Source of the DNA: Megalonaias nervosa
Taxonomy: Eukaryota; Mollusca; Bivalvia; Unionida; Unionidae
Direction: 5' to 3'
Assembly: GCA_016617855.1 (NCBI GenBank)
Contig: JAECUM010001103.1
Span: 103,511-167,510 of the forward strand
Length of the DNA stretch: 64,000 nucleotides
The notes under the pieces were generated by a model that had not been told where the DNA came from, made no database searches, and saw only the letters and a program-made list of their open reading frames with translations. Made by a program: the position numbers and the translations under genes. Positions within the stretch are counted from its first letter, which is position 1; every line of letters starts with the position of its first letter. Of the stretch, positions 42,209 to 53,405 are shown in pieces.

Positions 42209-42346
42209 CTATATAGGGAATGTGACGTCACATGTAGCTCTCTTCGGATTGGAAGACAGACTCCGCGAAGTGACTGAATTGTGTAACGCATGTTGGGATT
42301 GGTGAACAATTTCAATCCGTTTCGATCCGGTCTTCCACTATAAATA
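42209..42346. promoter_or_regulatory. Bidirectional histone-like promoter (TATA/CCAAT/CRE)
   Basis: Minus TATA CTATATA (42209-42215) serves ATG 42157. Plus TATAAATA (42339-42346) serves ATG 42390. Between them are GTGACGTCAC (42222-42231) and two ATTGG/CCAAT boxes (42248-42252, 42298-42302). Compact divergent TATA/CCAAT promoters are typical of histone gene pairs, and both genes here end in histone-like stem-loops. Confidence 0.65.
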
Positions 42347-42389
42347 AACGCGGTTCACTTCATTCCCTTCACCTGTTCCTCGTCACAAG

Positions 42390-42623
42390 ATGTGGACCAA
42401 ATTAGAATCGTCTACCCTCCAATTGTTGATACTGTTCAACCCGGACTATCCAATGTATGTCAGATCATCATGGGCAATTACCCAGATCACTGATACAGCC
42501 CTTTGGAAACGAAGGATCTATGTGGAGAGACAAGGCTGTCTGAAGCGAGTTCTGATTTATGGACCAGAGGTTAGACGAAGTTTGAGAAAGAGAAGAAGAC
42601 CTATGCGATGCCCTCTATGTTAA
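42390..42623 (+). CDS. Small basic protein, cassette e
   Basis: Intact 77-residue frame from ATG 42390 (MWTKLESSTLQLLILFNPDY), with an Arg-rich C-terminus (RRSLRKRRRPMRCPLC). It is not a histone by sequence. It is flanked by the divergent CCAAT/TATA promoter and, 27 nt after the stop, by a stem-loop that matches the histone consensus at every position. The family is unknown. Confidence 0.55.
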   Translation: MWTKLESSTLQLLILFNPDYPMYVRSSWAITQITDTALWKRRIYVERQGCLKRVLIYGPEVRRSLRKRRRPMRCPLC

Positions 42624-42649
42624 CGAAATGGTGCTAACATCAAAACAAT

Positions 42650-42665
42650 GGTCCTTTTCAGGGCC
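42650..42665 (+). terminator. Histone-like 3' stem-loop, cassette e (right TIR)
   Basis: GGTCCTTTTCAGGGCC fits GGYYYTTHTHARRRCC at all 16 positions, including one G-T pair. CGAAAAGA lies 13 nt downstream (42679-42686). The A-rich 5' flank (CAAAACAAT) is also histone-like. Confidence 0.78.
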
Positions 42666-42923
42666 ACTTCCTATACCTCGAAAAGATATTTATTATCACT
42701 TTGCCTAAAAAAAAAAATTTATTCGATTGTATAACTTCTGTTTAACTCACAAAAACATTATTCTCTTAACCTAAATTTTTTTTCAGTCGATTGTAAAATT
42801 TGGGTAGGATAGTTTGATGTTCATCAATCTATGGAAACGGACGGGAAGGCATAAAACATATTATACTATCCACTGACACGAATGCGAATGCATAACACTT
42901 TGTATAGAAATGAAACAGGTGGC

Positions 42924-42977
42924 ATGACGTCACGGTACTTGCTACATTGTTGCAAGTGCCCAGTACCGTGACGTCAT
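42924..42977. promoter_or_regulatory. CRE-containing hairpin in right TIR
   Basis: Same 16-bp arms as in the left TIR. The loop differs by three substitutions (CCAGTACC versus CGAGTACC-side changes), so arm identity is retained while the loop drifts. Confidence 0.85.
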
Positions 42978-43151
42978 ACTGACCCATGGTGTGCTAGTCG
43001 CTATACAAAATTCCCATTGTCCGTAGAGTGGCCCAGACTGAATTTTTGTCCTTAGAAATCTTGTCCGTAGGGTACAAAACAGGGTCCCGTAATGCTAATT
43101 CCCATTGTCCGTAGGGTGCCCCGCTACACTACTGCCCTAGGTCCGGGCCTG

Positions 43152-43330
43152 TTTACATATACGCGCTTCGATTGACAAAGATTTTTTTACAGGAATAGAA
43201 GGAGGGAAAGTCATTGAAACTTTATAAATTATAAGTAAGCAGCAATACCAAAACAATTTCTAATATGTACCGACAAGAACATTAAGTACCGCGATAATAC
43301 AGCGTTCCGGGCTACTTAACACAAGTTTTC
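43152..43330. repeat. Tandem duplication unit, copy 2, right half
   Basis: Homologous to 20455-20600 (AATATGTACCGACAAGAAC and AATACAGCGTTCCGGGCTAC). It is the continuation of 21360-21615 before the MITE and Polinton inserted. Confidence 0.75.
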
Positions 43331-43331
43331 A

Positions 43332-43726
43332 ATATAGGAGTAAATGATCATGGTTGGGTATTTATCAACTTGTAAATTTTAGCTAATCACTCACAAAGTA
43401 AATAAAGTCCCAGTGTCATAGTAGGTCATGCCAGTGATATATTGGTATGATCATTATTTTAATATTAAAATATTTAAAAAATGATTGACCAGGCGATTCT
43501 TTTTTTTTTTTTTTTTCTTTTTTTTTTTTTTTTTCTTCCTCCTATTACACTTGCGTATGGCACGTGTTGTTATAGCTTTCGTTAGTGTTACTTTCTGCTC
43601 ATTTCGAGCTTTCAAAGTAAAATCGTGTCATTTTTAGTGAGTCCTTCGGACTTCATTTATTTTGTGAGTGATTAGGTAAAATTTACACATCGACAAATAC
43701 CCAACCATGATCATTTACTCCTATAT
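43332..43726. mobile_element. Fold-back MITE with roughly 78-bp arms
   Basis: The left arm (43332-43410, TATAGGAGTAAATGATCATG) and right arm (43648-43726, ending CATTTACTCCTATA) are inverted repeats with scattered differences. The interior has a poly-T tract (43499-43535). The element is non-coding. Confidence 0.75.
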
Positions 43727-43739
43727 TAACATTTTTCAA

Positions 43740-44950
43740 ACGAAGTCGTACTACAGACGGCTTTGTAGGAGATGGTCCTTAATACGTGGATAATAATAAT
43801 AATAATAATGATAATAATTTTGTTTAATGATTTAGCTGATAATACTTACTTGCACTTGTACTCATCTTAAATGTCTTAAAAGTTGATTTAAAGCTTACGA
43901 AAGCTACCAATTTTATAATTTATTGTGGACACGAGAGTAAATCGATGAATTGTTAGAGAGTATTGAATTAGGAATAGGCATATCTTCTTCCTCCCCCGAA
44001 CATGATATTAAGCTACCATGGTAACCAAAGATAAAGGTTGTCCTACAGGTTCGAATACATTCTGGCGCTAACTCATTTAATGCTTTATATACAAGGGAAC
44101 CTTGGTGATAATTGGCTTTATTTTTTAAAGGGTAGGATGTCAGTTTCTTTGCAAGTTATCATAATGGACTTATTTAACACTATTCTCCAAGCATACTTAT
44201 TCATCAAGCGCCCGATGAATGTTCTAGATTCATATAGTATTTCCACAATATCCCTTTTGTTTGTATCCAACTCGAACTTTAGAATAATAGGCACAGAGGA
44301 TACTTTTTTTTAAATGCACAAAAATTGGCCATTTCATTAAGCTATTTATAATTTCTAACCTGATTGTTGCCAGGAGGTGTCAAACACTGTCAGCTCACTG
44401 GCGTTTGAAATTAAACGGGAGTTTCTTTGATAACATGGTCGCCAGATTTGCATGGGCGAGTTTAAATTTTAAAGCAACATATATGATGTAGTTCACCGAC
44501 TTGGATAATCTCAATAATTCTGTAAATTTTGGAGTTGCATCTATTTGAATTCATTTATACAAGAGTTCGTACATTTTATTTGTTCAATTGGTTTAGAGAT
44601 ATTAAAACTAAAATTGCAAATGTTGACACAGACGACACAGACATTACTGCATTTAACTATTCTAGAAACTATAAGTCTAGAGTTAATAGTCTGTTTGCTT
44701 GATTGCATCGAGGATTTCCGTTTGCTTTGTATTGCTAAGTTTAAGTGTTAGAGACCCCCTTGTGACATTTAGGTCAGAAATTATAAATTGATAAAAATTA
44801 TAAATCGATAAATGAAACGAGTAAGGTTTTGTGCATTTTTATATCCTTGAAGTTTTTCGTTTTTAAAATTGGCGGGGCAGGGTACAAATAAATGGGAGGG
44901 TGTGTGGATACTACAGGTGAACGAAATGCAAAGAGAAATTACTAAAATGA
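43740..44950. other. AT-rich, no gene seen
   Basis: (AAT)n at 43791-43815. Open frames (44038-44313, 44545-44751) lack any motif. Confidence 0.4.
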
Positions 44951-44974
44951 TAGCATGTGTCTGCTTGACGGGCC

Positions 44975-45142
44975 CATTCAATATCACCCATTCAATATGA
45001 CTCATTCAATATCACGCATGCACAGCAAACAATATCACCCATTCAATGTCACGCATGCACAGCAAACAATATCACCCATTCAATATCACGCATGCACAGC
45101 AAATATTATGACCCATTCAATATCACGCATGCACAGCAAACA
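44975..45142. repeat. About 40-55 bp tandem repeats
   Basis: Four degenerate units of CAATATCACCCATTCAATAT and CACGCATGCACAGCAAA. Confidence 0.8.
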
Positions 45143-45149
45143 TTTCAGA

Positions 45150-48100
45150 TTGTTTTAGTCAAATCACAGGAATTGAATATTTTCGAATAGTTAACACTTT
45201 AAAGTTCAGTTCTGTTTTAACCACAGGCAGACTGAATATTCATAGTCTTCGAAAGACAAGACCACCGAAGACTAATACATTTGACTGTGGATTAACTGAA
45301 ACGTTTAATCCCAGAATGCGTTCATCTTAAACGGATGTGTAACACAGTTCACTGCAGATTTTGATTAATGGTTTACATGTTTGTTCTCCCGAAGAGAGGT
45401 TACTTTACAAAATTCGTGGTATCGAGAGATGCAATTAATGTATTGGCTGAGGGAACGTTTTGTTCTAGAGACATGTCTAATGAAGTTAGACACACCTAAA
45501 TCCGTGGGTAAGAGTCACTGTGCACGACGTTTGCTTTTATCGAATTAACAAATTGTCTGAAATTGAACTAAGATCTGGCAAGTCGCCTATATAAACAAAA
45601 TAATGCAAAAGTTCCACAGCAAACACAAGGCTAACTTTAACCACGAATGTTTATCAAATGACATCCAAAACAAAGTTTGGAAAAAATTATAGTATAACAG
45701 AAAAGAAGTATTACTGAAGCATAGACATTGTTATATGTAATGAAAACTGACGATAATGTTCCTTTATTATGATTTTATTTTGCTATTTTTTCTTTTCATA
45801 TGTTGTTCAATTAAAATATGTTCTTCAGAAATTAACTGCTAAGTATGAATAGATTTAGAATATGTGACAAAATGTTAGTAATTATTGCGGAAATTATGGG
45901 GTACATTTTGAACACTATTGGGGGAGGGGCGAATGATGGTTACGTTCTGTGATCTTGATGACGCAGCAGCTTTCTAGCTGATATTGTACCTTTAGGTCAT
46001 TTATACTATTTATTATGGGTCCAAGCACTTACATTATATGTTTATACTGGAGTGTGTACATAAGTAACACATATTTTTTTATATAGATTTCGATAATTGT
46101 TTATAAACATAGATATATATAAAGAAAGGACAGAGATGAAAACTCTATAATCGAACCTACTCAAGTTGTCTACTGGATCATATTAAACTGTCAGAAAATG
46201 AAAAATGTTGAAAGAAACATAGGTCAAAGGGATAAAATATACTTTTCCCGGGTACATGTACCCTTGGACGTAAGAAAATAGCAAAATGAAGTACACAAAA
46301 TGCATTCTATTATATTGTTCAGTTTGGTTAGAACATTGATTTGACGAAGTGCGGCATTGTGGCCCCTGGCTGATACTGTGGGAATTCTAATGAGCCATTT
46401 AACTTAAGGCATTATTAATGACTAATAATAATTGTTAACTAACACCCTAAAGATTACACCAGAATGTTCAAACAGATTATCTGAATTTAACTTTGTACAA
46501 TGGACCAAATATGGTTACATATCCCACATGAGCAAATATCCGGCTATTTTAGAATCTTTGTGATCAGCAGTTTACACGATATAAGATATCATGCCTGTAG
46601 TTGATCTGTAAAGTATATATTTGGTGAATGCACTTATAATACACACAAAATGTTTGTTTTTGTTTTTGTTTTTTTATCATGGATATGTTTGTGCATAGAA
46701 ACATTTTAATTTACTACCATGACAGAGTGTAGTATTGTAGCATCGGCTGATATCACATTCCACTGAATCATTCAGCTTAATAATTGTCAATCGACACTCT
46801 TAAATATACGCTAAAAATGTTCAAACAGATAATTTGAAGCATGTGTGCACATTTGATCTTTATAACTGCACGGTACGTATACCACATATTCACATGTCCA
46901 TCCTTTGTTTACAAGTTTTGGGGATCAGAATTTCACATTTAGTTGATGATATATGATCGATTGGTACCTATGGCTGATCTGTGAGGCACACGATTGGCTG
47001 TATTTACTTTCAATATCCAAAACTGTTATTTCCATCATGATTATGGTTACTTGAAGTAATATCTTTTAATTTAGTACATTGTCACCTAACTTCTCTGTAT
47101 GCTAGTATGTACTAATTGTTGCATCAATATTCAAACTTCGCCATCCCCTCATTGCCTTACACTTTATGATACCTAGTGTACCTTATTAGTTCTTTAGCCT
47201 GTAAATGGATAAACATACATCTAGAAACCTCAAAATATTTTTGGGATGAATTATCACTTTAATACATGGCCCATTGCAACACATTTCTGAGTGTCACACT
47301 GTCAAGTTTAATAGTCTTTCCTGTACTTGCACTCTTAATGTCCTTTTGAAATCTCCATGTCTAGCACATTTTAACTTGATACAAAATCTTCCTGTTCCCT
47401 AATATGAAATGACATATTATATATCTTTTCTGGTCTAGCCTGGTATCTGGAACAAGTTGGAGGGGTTGGATTGGTTTGGAATCTCTCCAGTAGTCAGGTG
47501 GTGATAGCACGATTTCATAAGGACATATACAATGTACCTGCCAGAAGTGACCAAGATTAGCTCATATTACCACACTCATATATAGCACCTCGAAGACATG
47601 GCTTACGTCTTCACGAGAGAGATCATCACCATTGTTCAGTAAGGCAGAGCCTCCCAGGAACTGAATTTTCCTACTGCATTGTCGTCTTTAGTGGTTGTCA
47701 ACATTTAAACGCGATGCATTACTGGTATAAAACATGGTAATAGTCCCATCAAAATTTTAAATATGAGGGCGCTATTATATATACTAAAAACTGGCTGAGT
47801 ACCTGACACAGTAAATGTGGGACATACTAATTTTCCTTGTTTCTTGAGTGTGTACACATATTCATTTGACCAGGAATATTTGCAATTTGCTGCACAAATC
47901 ACCGTGACCTATCGTGCTTAAATACTCCTGTTATCATTTGCACAGACCCAAGACACCATTTATTTTAAATAACATTCATTAGTCAACTTTGCTGGCTGAA
48001 CTTTGTCAGTTTGAATTTTAAAAGTTTTATGAAAATTTAATTTGTCATTAAAGTTTAATTTTCTAAATTCAGATGTTTATTTAAATTTCTATTAAAATTT

Positions 48101-49200
48101 AATTTATCAGTGTTTTTATATTTTAAACATATTTTCAGACAGAATGTATCTTTTATGGCAATGAAAGTTTTACTGCATTGAAAACTTTCTATAATTAAGG
48201 AAAGTAGCAAATTTTGTTTTGGTTTCTCAAAAGCACTAGGGCTAAAACTTGTACCCTGTTCAACACAAGCACTACATACATTCTGACAGATGTGACACGC
48301 CTTGAGTGTTATGAAATTCAAAAAGACTTCATGTATGAAATGGAAATAGGTGTGGCAAGCAAATATTACATTTTGACTAAAATTGGCCATAAATAATATG
48401 GCCTGACAGAAAGTGGGTTGCAATTATTACGTCCGGTTCAGTATCCACGAATGTAGTCCCAGTTCATTTTAGAACATTTTGTCCTCTCTCCTTTTGGTGA
48501 TGACACAAGAGCTGGATTTAAGCATTCTTAGTGGTGATTAAAGGAAATTGCTTATTCTTCAGAATTCGAACATTATTTTTGTTTGTCTTTGTATATTTCG
48601 GCAACAACACGGTGCACAGTGTATAAAGAAACAACATAAAAAGCAAAAAAGCGTGAGAAGCTGTATAAAATCTATAGTTGCAGAATTGAAACTTTAGATC
48701 ATGTTTAAACGTGAAAGGGCATAGTGGTATTTCGTTTGCTTCTATTCCAATACGGGACTAAGTACTATTCATTAGACAGATGTTGCTAATTTGCAAGCGA
48801 TGTATATTACAATTAACATAATAGCTTTAAAAAAGCGACAGTCCTGTTTTCATAATTCTGTGTCAACATCTCGTTAGTTTATTCTAGCCTATCAGGTTGA
48901 GTTTCCCTAATTTCAATCATGTACGAACGAGGCCTTATGTAAAGTTCTCGAGGCCTGTATTAACATCTATTGTGTACGTGCTTTACAAACAAGCTTCAGA
49001 AAAAGCTTTCTTTCTCTACCTTTATATAGTGCTAGAAAAACTCGATCAACATTCTTCATTTATTGTTTAGTTTACTAATGTTCAATAACTAACTTCAATT
49101 AATGTTCATGTGAGCAATACCAATATTCAAAGCACGATGTTCTAGGCAATTGTTTTGATAACGGCGATCTCTAGCTTTTTATAATTATTTTATTTTTGTT
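45150..49200. other. AT-rich, no gene seen; degenerate 360-bp repeat
   Basis: No gene is supported. Segments 46420-46620 and 46780-46990 share AATGTTCAAACAGAT and ATATGATC/GCTGATCTGT words in the same order, indicating an old duplication with a period of about 360 bp. The longest frame, 48055-48423 on the minus strand, has random-looking composition. Confidence 0.4.
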
Positions 49201-49209
49201 TTAGTCTGA

Positions 49210-49312
49210 TTTGCTTGGGTGGCCTTAAAAGACAAACGATTTTATTGGGTGGCCTTAAGAGAAAGACGATCGGATTGGGTGGTCTTAACAGACAAAACGA
49301 TTGGATTGACGA
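49210..49312. repeat. 33-bp tandem repeat (three units)
   Basis: Units of TTGGGTGGCCTTAAAAGACA followed by AACGATT are repeated three times. Confidence 0.75.
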
Positions 49313-49759
49313 ACAGAATGATATTGATGTAGTTGTTTGCCAATGCATTACAAACTATTTTCTTTCCATGAATAGTTTGGGAACAAATGCAGAGTAAAGT
49401 TTCAGACATGAAAAGATATGAAGGTTCCTACGCATGTTGCTGGATCTAAACCACCAGTCACGTGTTCTTCTTGTGGATCAGGCTTATTTGTGTACTTGAT
49501 AAATTTGTATACTTAGTAGAGTTGTACATTTATAATAGTTGTACTGTTATAACCGTTGTACACTTAGAACAGTTGCACACTTATAACAGCTGTATTAGGA
49601 TATAACTTTTCAGTAAATTTATTAGGATATAATTTTTCAGTAAATTGTATTAAAAGCAAATTTGTTTATTTCTGTATAACAAATGTGTATTATTTTAATA
49701 AAGATCGCGCTTTTATGTGAAATTGTAAAAATCCCTTGTACTATATGTGAGCCGGGCGT

Positions 49760-50212
49760 TGTAAAAAAAGAAGGGAACTCAACACCATCGGGTCGTGGGG
49801 TTTATTTCCCGTCAAGGATACGAGACAAAAAAAAAAAAAAAAAAAAAGGCCTACAGCAAAACAGAACAAATACTTAATATACGATACTAAAACAGAACAG
49901 AACTAATAATTAAATATACAATACTCCAAATTAGACAAATGCGATGCAGAACCCGCACGCCGATATCTTAATATATAGCGTTACAATTACATATAAATGG
50001 CAACTTACCAGACACGAAGATCCTATACATTCAGATTCTACAATTCGCGCGAATTGTATTCGCCGCCATAAGATGTCGTTTGTCCACAGACGATACGACG
50101 AGCTCCTAGGGCTTTTATTAAGTGCCAGGCGCTCGACGTTATCGTCCCCTTCATGCACGTCGTTCACTGATCGATCACTCACTCCCTCTCTAAGTGTAAA
50201 TGTCTCCTGACA
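49760..50212 (-). mobile_element. Candidate LTR of gypsy remnant
   Basis: On the minus strand this block begins TGTCAGGAGACATTTACAC and ends TTTACA, with the TG...CA limits of an LTR. It contains AATAAAAGCCC about 90 nt in. It lies directly downstream of the gypsy pol remnant. No second LTR is in the window and no target duplication was verified. Confidence 0.45.
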
Positions 50213-50370
50213 TTTAACAAATTTGTGCCTGCAGTCAACAAAAAAATCGACATGAACAAATAATCAATCAGTACTATACATCGTGTCTTCAGAAATATGT
50301 GAGGGGGTAGAAAAATGAGTTGTTTCATTTAAACTAAATTCATATCGCCTAAACTCACTATTTTGAAAGG

Positions 50371-51400
50371 TTACGCTTTCAAGAGGCTGGCTAATATGGA
50401 GGTCGATAATAGATCGAGACCTACCATCAGGGGCGGTCCGTGTGGAATGTTCACGGGGTCAACAATCTCCTTCTCGACCCAACCGGGTCGTCTGTGTGAT
50501 ATAACATACCCGTCGCTGTCTGAATCAGAACTCAGAGATTCAGAGCTTGATTCTGAAGGGGTAACGATTTGTACACTCGGTTTTGTCTGAACCGATTTCA
50601 TGGGGGCTGGGTCGCAAGGAAGATAGTCAAAGGTCAAAAACATATCGTACTGGACTTTGTCCTTAGCATGGCTTTTGCTCGTCTCCCTCGCCGTGGCTGT
50701 GTAAGCGAATCGGAGGCGGTCTATCGGTTTTTCCGCGTACGTGTGAGGCCCTGCAGCAGCCTCGCAATAATCTGGTGCGGTGCCCTGATAGGCATCAAAC
50801 GAAAGCCGGGGATGCCACCAAAACATAAGAAAATGGGGTGAGAATCCAGTGGAATCATGCTTAGTAGCATTATATGCATGGACAATTGGAGCAATGTACG
50901 ACTTCCAATCTTGTGTTTGCTCTTCCTCCAATGTCTAGCATTTTTAAGGTCGTTCCACTGAAGCGTTAGCAGGCACCATTTCCCTGTGGGTGAAATTTGC
51001 AGGAGCGAGACTTCTATATGTTCGCTAATTTGCATAGCTCCTTTTTAACCCTACCTTCGAAATTACGTTTCTGATCATTAAAGCATTTCGGGAAAACTGT
51101 AATATCGGAAAAGTGCTCATAAAGGGCTTTAGCCGTAGTCTGAACCGTTTGGTTGCGGCAAGGAACGGCCTGCGCTTACCTGGTGAAATGATCAGTTATC
51201 ACCAAGATACTCTCAAACTCTCCCTTAGACCGCTCTAGTGACAAAAAGTCTATGCAGATGAGCTCCATAGGGTGAGTGGTGTTAATCGAGGTCCATTCAG
51301 CCATTGCCCTAATTGGAATCTTTCTGCGTATACACCGTTCGCAAGACTCCACCTTGCGATTCACGTCCTTCTCCAGACCAGGCCAATAAAACCTTTGCCT
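50371..51400 (-). pseudogene. Ty3/gypsy integrase remnant
   Basis: Minus strand. The 51176-51364 segment has CERCIRRK (end of the HHCC zinc domain) and PMELICIDFLSLERSKG with ILVITDHFTR, the first catalytic Asp block of gypsy integrases. The 50371-50931 segment has the downstream AYNATKHDSTGFSPHFLMFW block and a tail to 50371. The middle (51170-50935) is frame-broken, so the Glu block is not clear. Upstream, to about 51770, only fragments remain. Confidence 0.75.
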
Positions 51401-51909
51401 AGCTAATCAGAGTGTTTTATCCTTGCCCTGATGATCCATATCGTTATGGATACCTTCCAGGGCCAGGCTCCGGTATCACTCTGGGATCACAAGCTGTCTG
51501 ATTGATTGACCACCAAGAGAAGTGGTTCTGTAGAGAACGCCGTGTTCAACTACAAGGCGGTTTCATTCACAGAAATTTCTTTACAGACGAATTTTCTCTC
51601 CGGAGATCCTACTCCCAGGGCCGAAAACCCTTATTGTTGAGGTCAATAACTTTTGCTATTGTTTTATCGGTCAACTGTTCCCTGTCCCACTTTATGTTGT
51701 TACACCGTTCAGATGAGAACATCTCATCGGCCTATAGACCGAATGAGGCGCCGAATCAGGAGAGGTAATTCTTTTCTATACTACCCTTACAGTACAAATA
51801 AAAACACTATAGATTTAATTCAATAGGCCATATTTGTAGCCTTAAATATTTAAACAGCTCCTTCCAGAGCTAACATAACATCGCGCCGTATAGAGTACTT
51901 AGACAAAAA

Positions 51910-52839
51910 ATGATAATGCCTAGTACACCTCGTGTAAGCAGGGAAAACATCCTGAAGGAATATTTCCGGACGGACGAGGAAGAAATAGATCAAGGCAGAC
52001 TTTTTAAAGCCTTCAGAGATCCATGGGTCCAGGCCTTAGACCTCTCCAACATCCCGGCAAAAGAGAGACCGGGTGATATTGCCATATTGGCTGTGTTAGC
52101 AGCACGTGGCATCGACAACACCACATTAGACACCTTTTACAACATTGGGAGAGGGATCATACTCCTCTACCCAAAAAAAACAACATCTTCTGCAAAATGG
52201 TAACATCATGTTAGGGGATAAGGTAGCCAGGGTGACCCCTCCCCCCAATGACACGTCTAATTGAAAAAAAAGTATACAGAAGTATACATCTCTCACTTCC
52301 CCAGAGAAATCCCCCTGGAGGTTTTCCAAGAGGGTTTCGAACAAAGGACATCAGTGAAAATAATCAGTCTTAAAAGAGACACAAAACCATACCAGGATTG
52401 TACAATGGCAAAATTGTCACCAAAATTGACATAAGGGACTCCAAAAAAGTCCCAGAACATTTCAAACTCTATGGCATTCCAATACAAACATGGTTTTACA
52501 ATTGCCACGTAGTAAGGTCATGTGGGACCTGCGGCACCATTGACTACAGGAAGTGGGATTGTCCACAGAAAAACCAACATCAACAACAACATCAACAACA
52601 AAATGAAGTAGAACCAAACAACACACACAGAACATATGCTGAAGTAGTCAAGGACTTCAATAGGGAAATGACACTTCTTGACATAGAACTAACACAAACC
52701 AATACACCACCACTACTGCCAACACCAACACCACCTCTATCCACACTATCACACAGAGTTGTTACTTCCCCATTACCATCAACAAGCAGTGAGGAAACAT
52801 CACAACTAGAAAACACAGCTAACAAAGAAATGGGGACAG

Positions 52840-52889
<50 letters not shown>

Positions 52890-52913
52890 ACAGATGACAC
52901 CAACAAAGAATGA
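51910..52913 (+). pseudogene. LINE ORF1 (zinc-knuckle), broken
   Basis: The first part (51910-52203, RVSRENILKEYF) and second part (52398-52913) are in different frames. The knuckle CGTCGTIDYRKWDC has C-x2-C-x4-Y-x4-C, with Tyr where CCHC knuckles have His. A Gln-rich and Thr/Pro-rich tail follows and ends in a (CA)n-coded His-Thr run. Confidence 0.65.
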
Positions 52914-53405
52914 CAAAACCCAACACAACAAAGGCAAAACGAAAGTAAACTCACCTCAGCACAAGATCCAAAACAAGAACAATTATAACAGTGAAAATCC
53001 CCAGAACTCAGAAAATCATAGAAATGATTAGCGAAATGAATAATGAACAACCACTACTACCCCCACTTACGGACAAGAAAACACAGACAAAACTAGACAC
53101 AAGAATTACAACAACACAAAAGGCAGACCATACAGACTCCACATACACAAATAAAGCCCTACCAGAATTTCAAACACCACCAACAAGCCCTAGGACAAAG
53201 AATCAATCCAACAACCAATCAAAGGGAACAACTGACATGCCAAAGAAACAAAAACAAAATCAACCAAGAACGACCCCAAACAACGTAACCTCAAACTGTA
53301 CAAATCCGACAGAATTTGACATAAATACAAATATATCTTACCTTAAGTAGTAAAAAACGAAAAAACATATTTATAAATCCGGAATACAATTCTAGAACAA
53401 ACAAA

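Larger units (their letters stand above)
21773..43133. mobile_element. Maverick/Polinton (adintovirus-like) element
   Basis: A 21.4-kb self-synthesising, virus-like DNA transposon. It starts with AG and ends with CT, has terminal inverted repeats of about 490 bp, and is flanked by the 6-bp duplication GCCCTA. The gene complement is diagnostic: family B DNA polymerase, retroviral-type integrase, packaging ATPase, adenain-type protease, double-jelly-roll major capsid and penton-like minor capsid. Roughly ten mismatches separate the two TIRs over the outer 215 positions I aligned by eye. Many genes carry stops or frameshifts, so the copy looks inactive as read. Confidence 0.98.
42647..43133. repeat. 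Polinton right terminal inverted repeat
   Basis: Inverse of 21773-22261. Its inner edge holds the histone-like stem-loop for the plus-strand gene at 42390-42623. Confidence 0.95.
21616..43151. mobile_element. hAT-type MITE, split by the Polinton
   Basis: The left part (21616-21772) starts CAGGCCCGGCCCTAGG. The right part (43134-43151) ends CCTAGGTCCGGGCCTG, its inverse with one mismatch. The flanks tttacatt (21608-21615) and tttacata (43152-43159) form an 8-bp duplication with one difference, as expected of hAT elements. Without the Polinton the MITE would be about 170 bp. Confidence 0.85.

Noticed and set aside
42390..42623. Cassette e as a true histone
   Set aside because: The promoter and stem-loop are histone-like, but the 77-residue sequence has no histone-fold features.
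48055..48423. 122-residue minus-strand frame
   Set aside because: It shows random AT-rich composition with no motif, splice support or homologous feel.
52840..52888. His-Thr repeat protein segment
   Set aside because: It is a (CA)n microsatellite inside the LINE ORF1 region.
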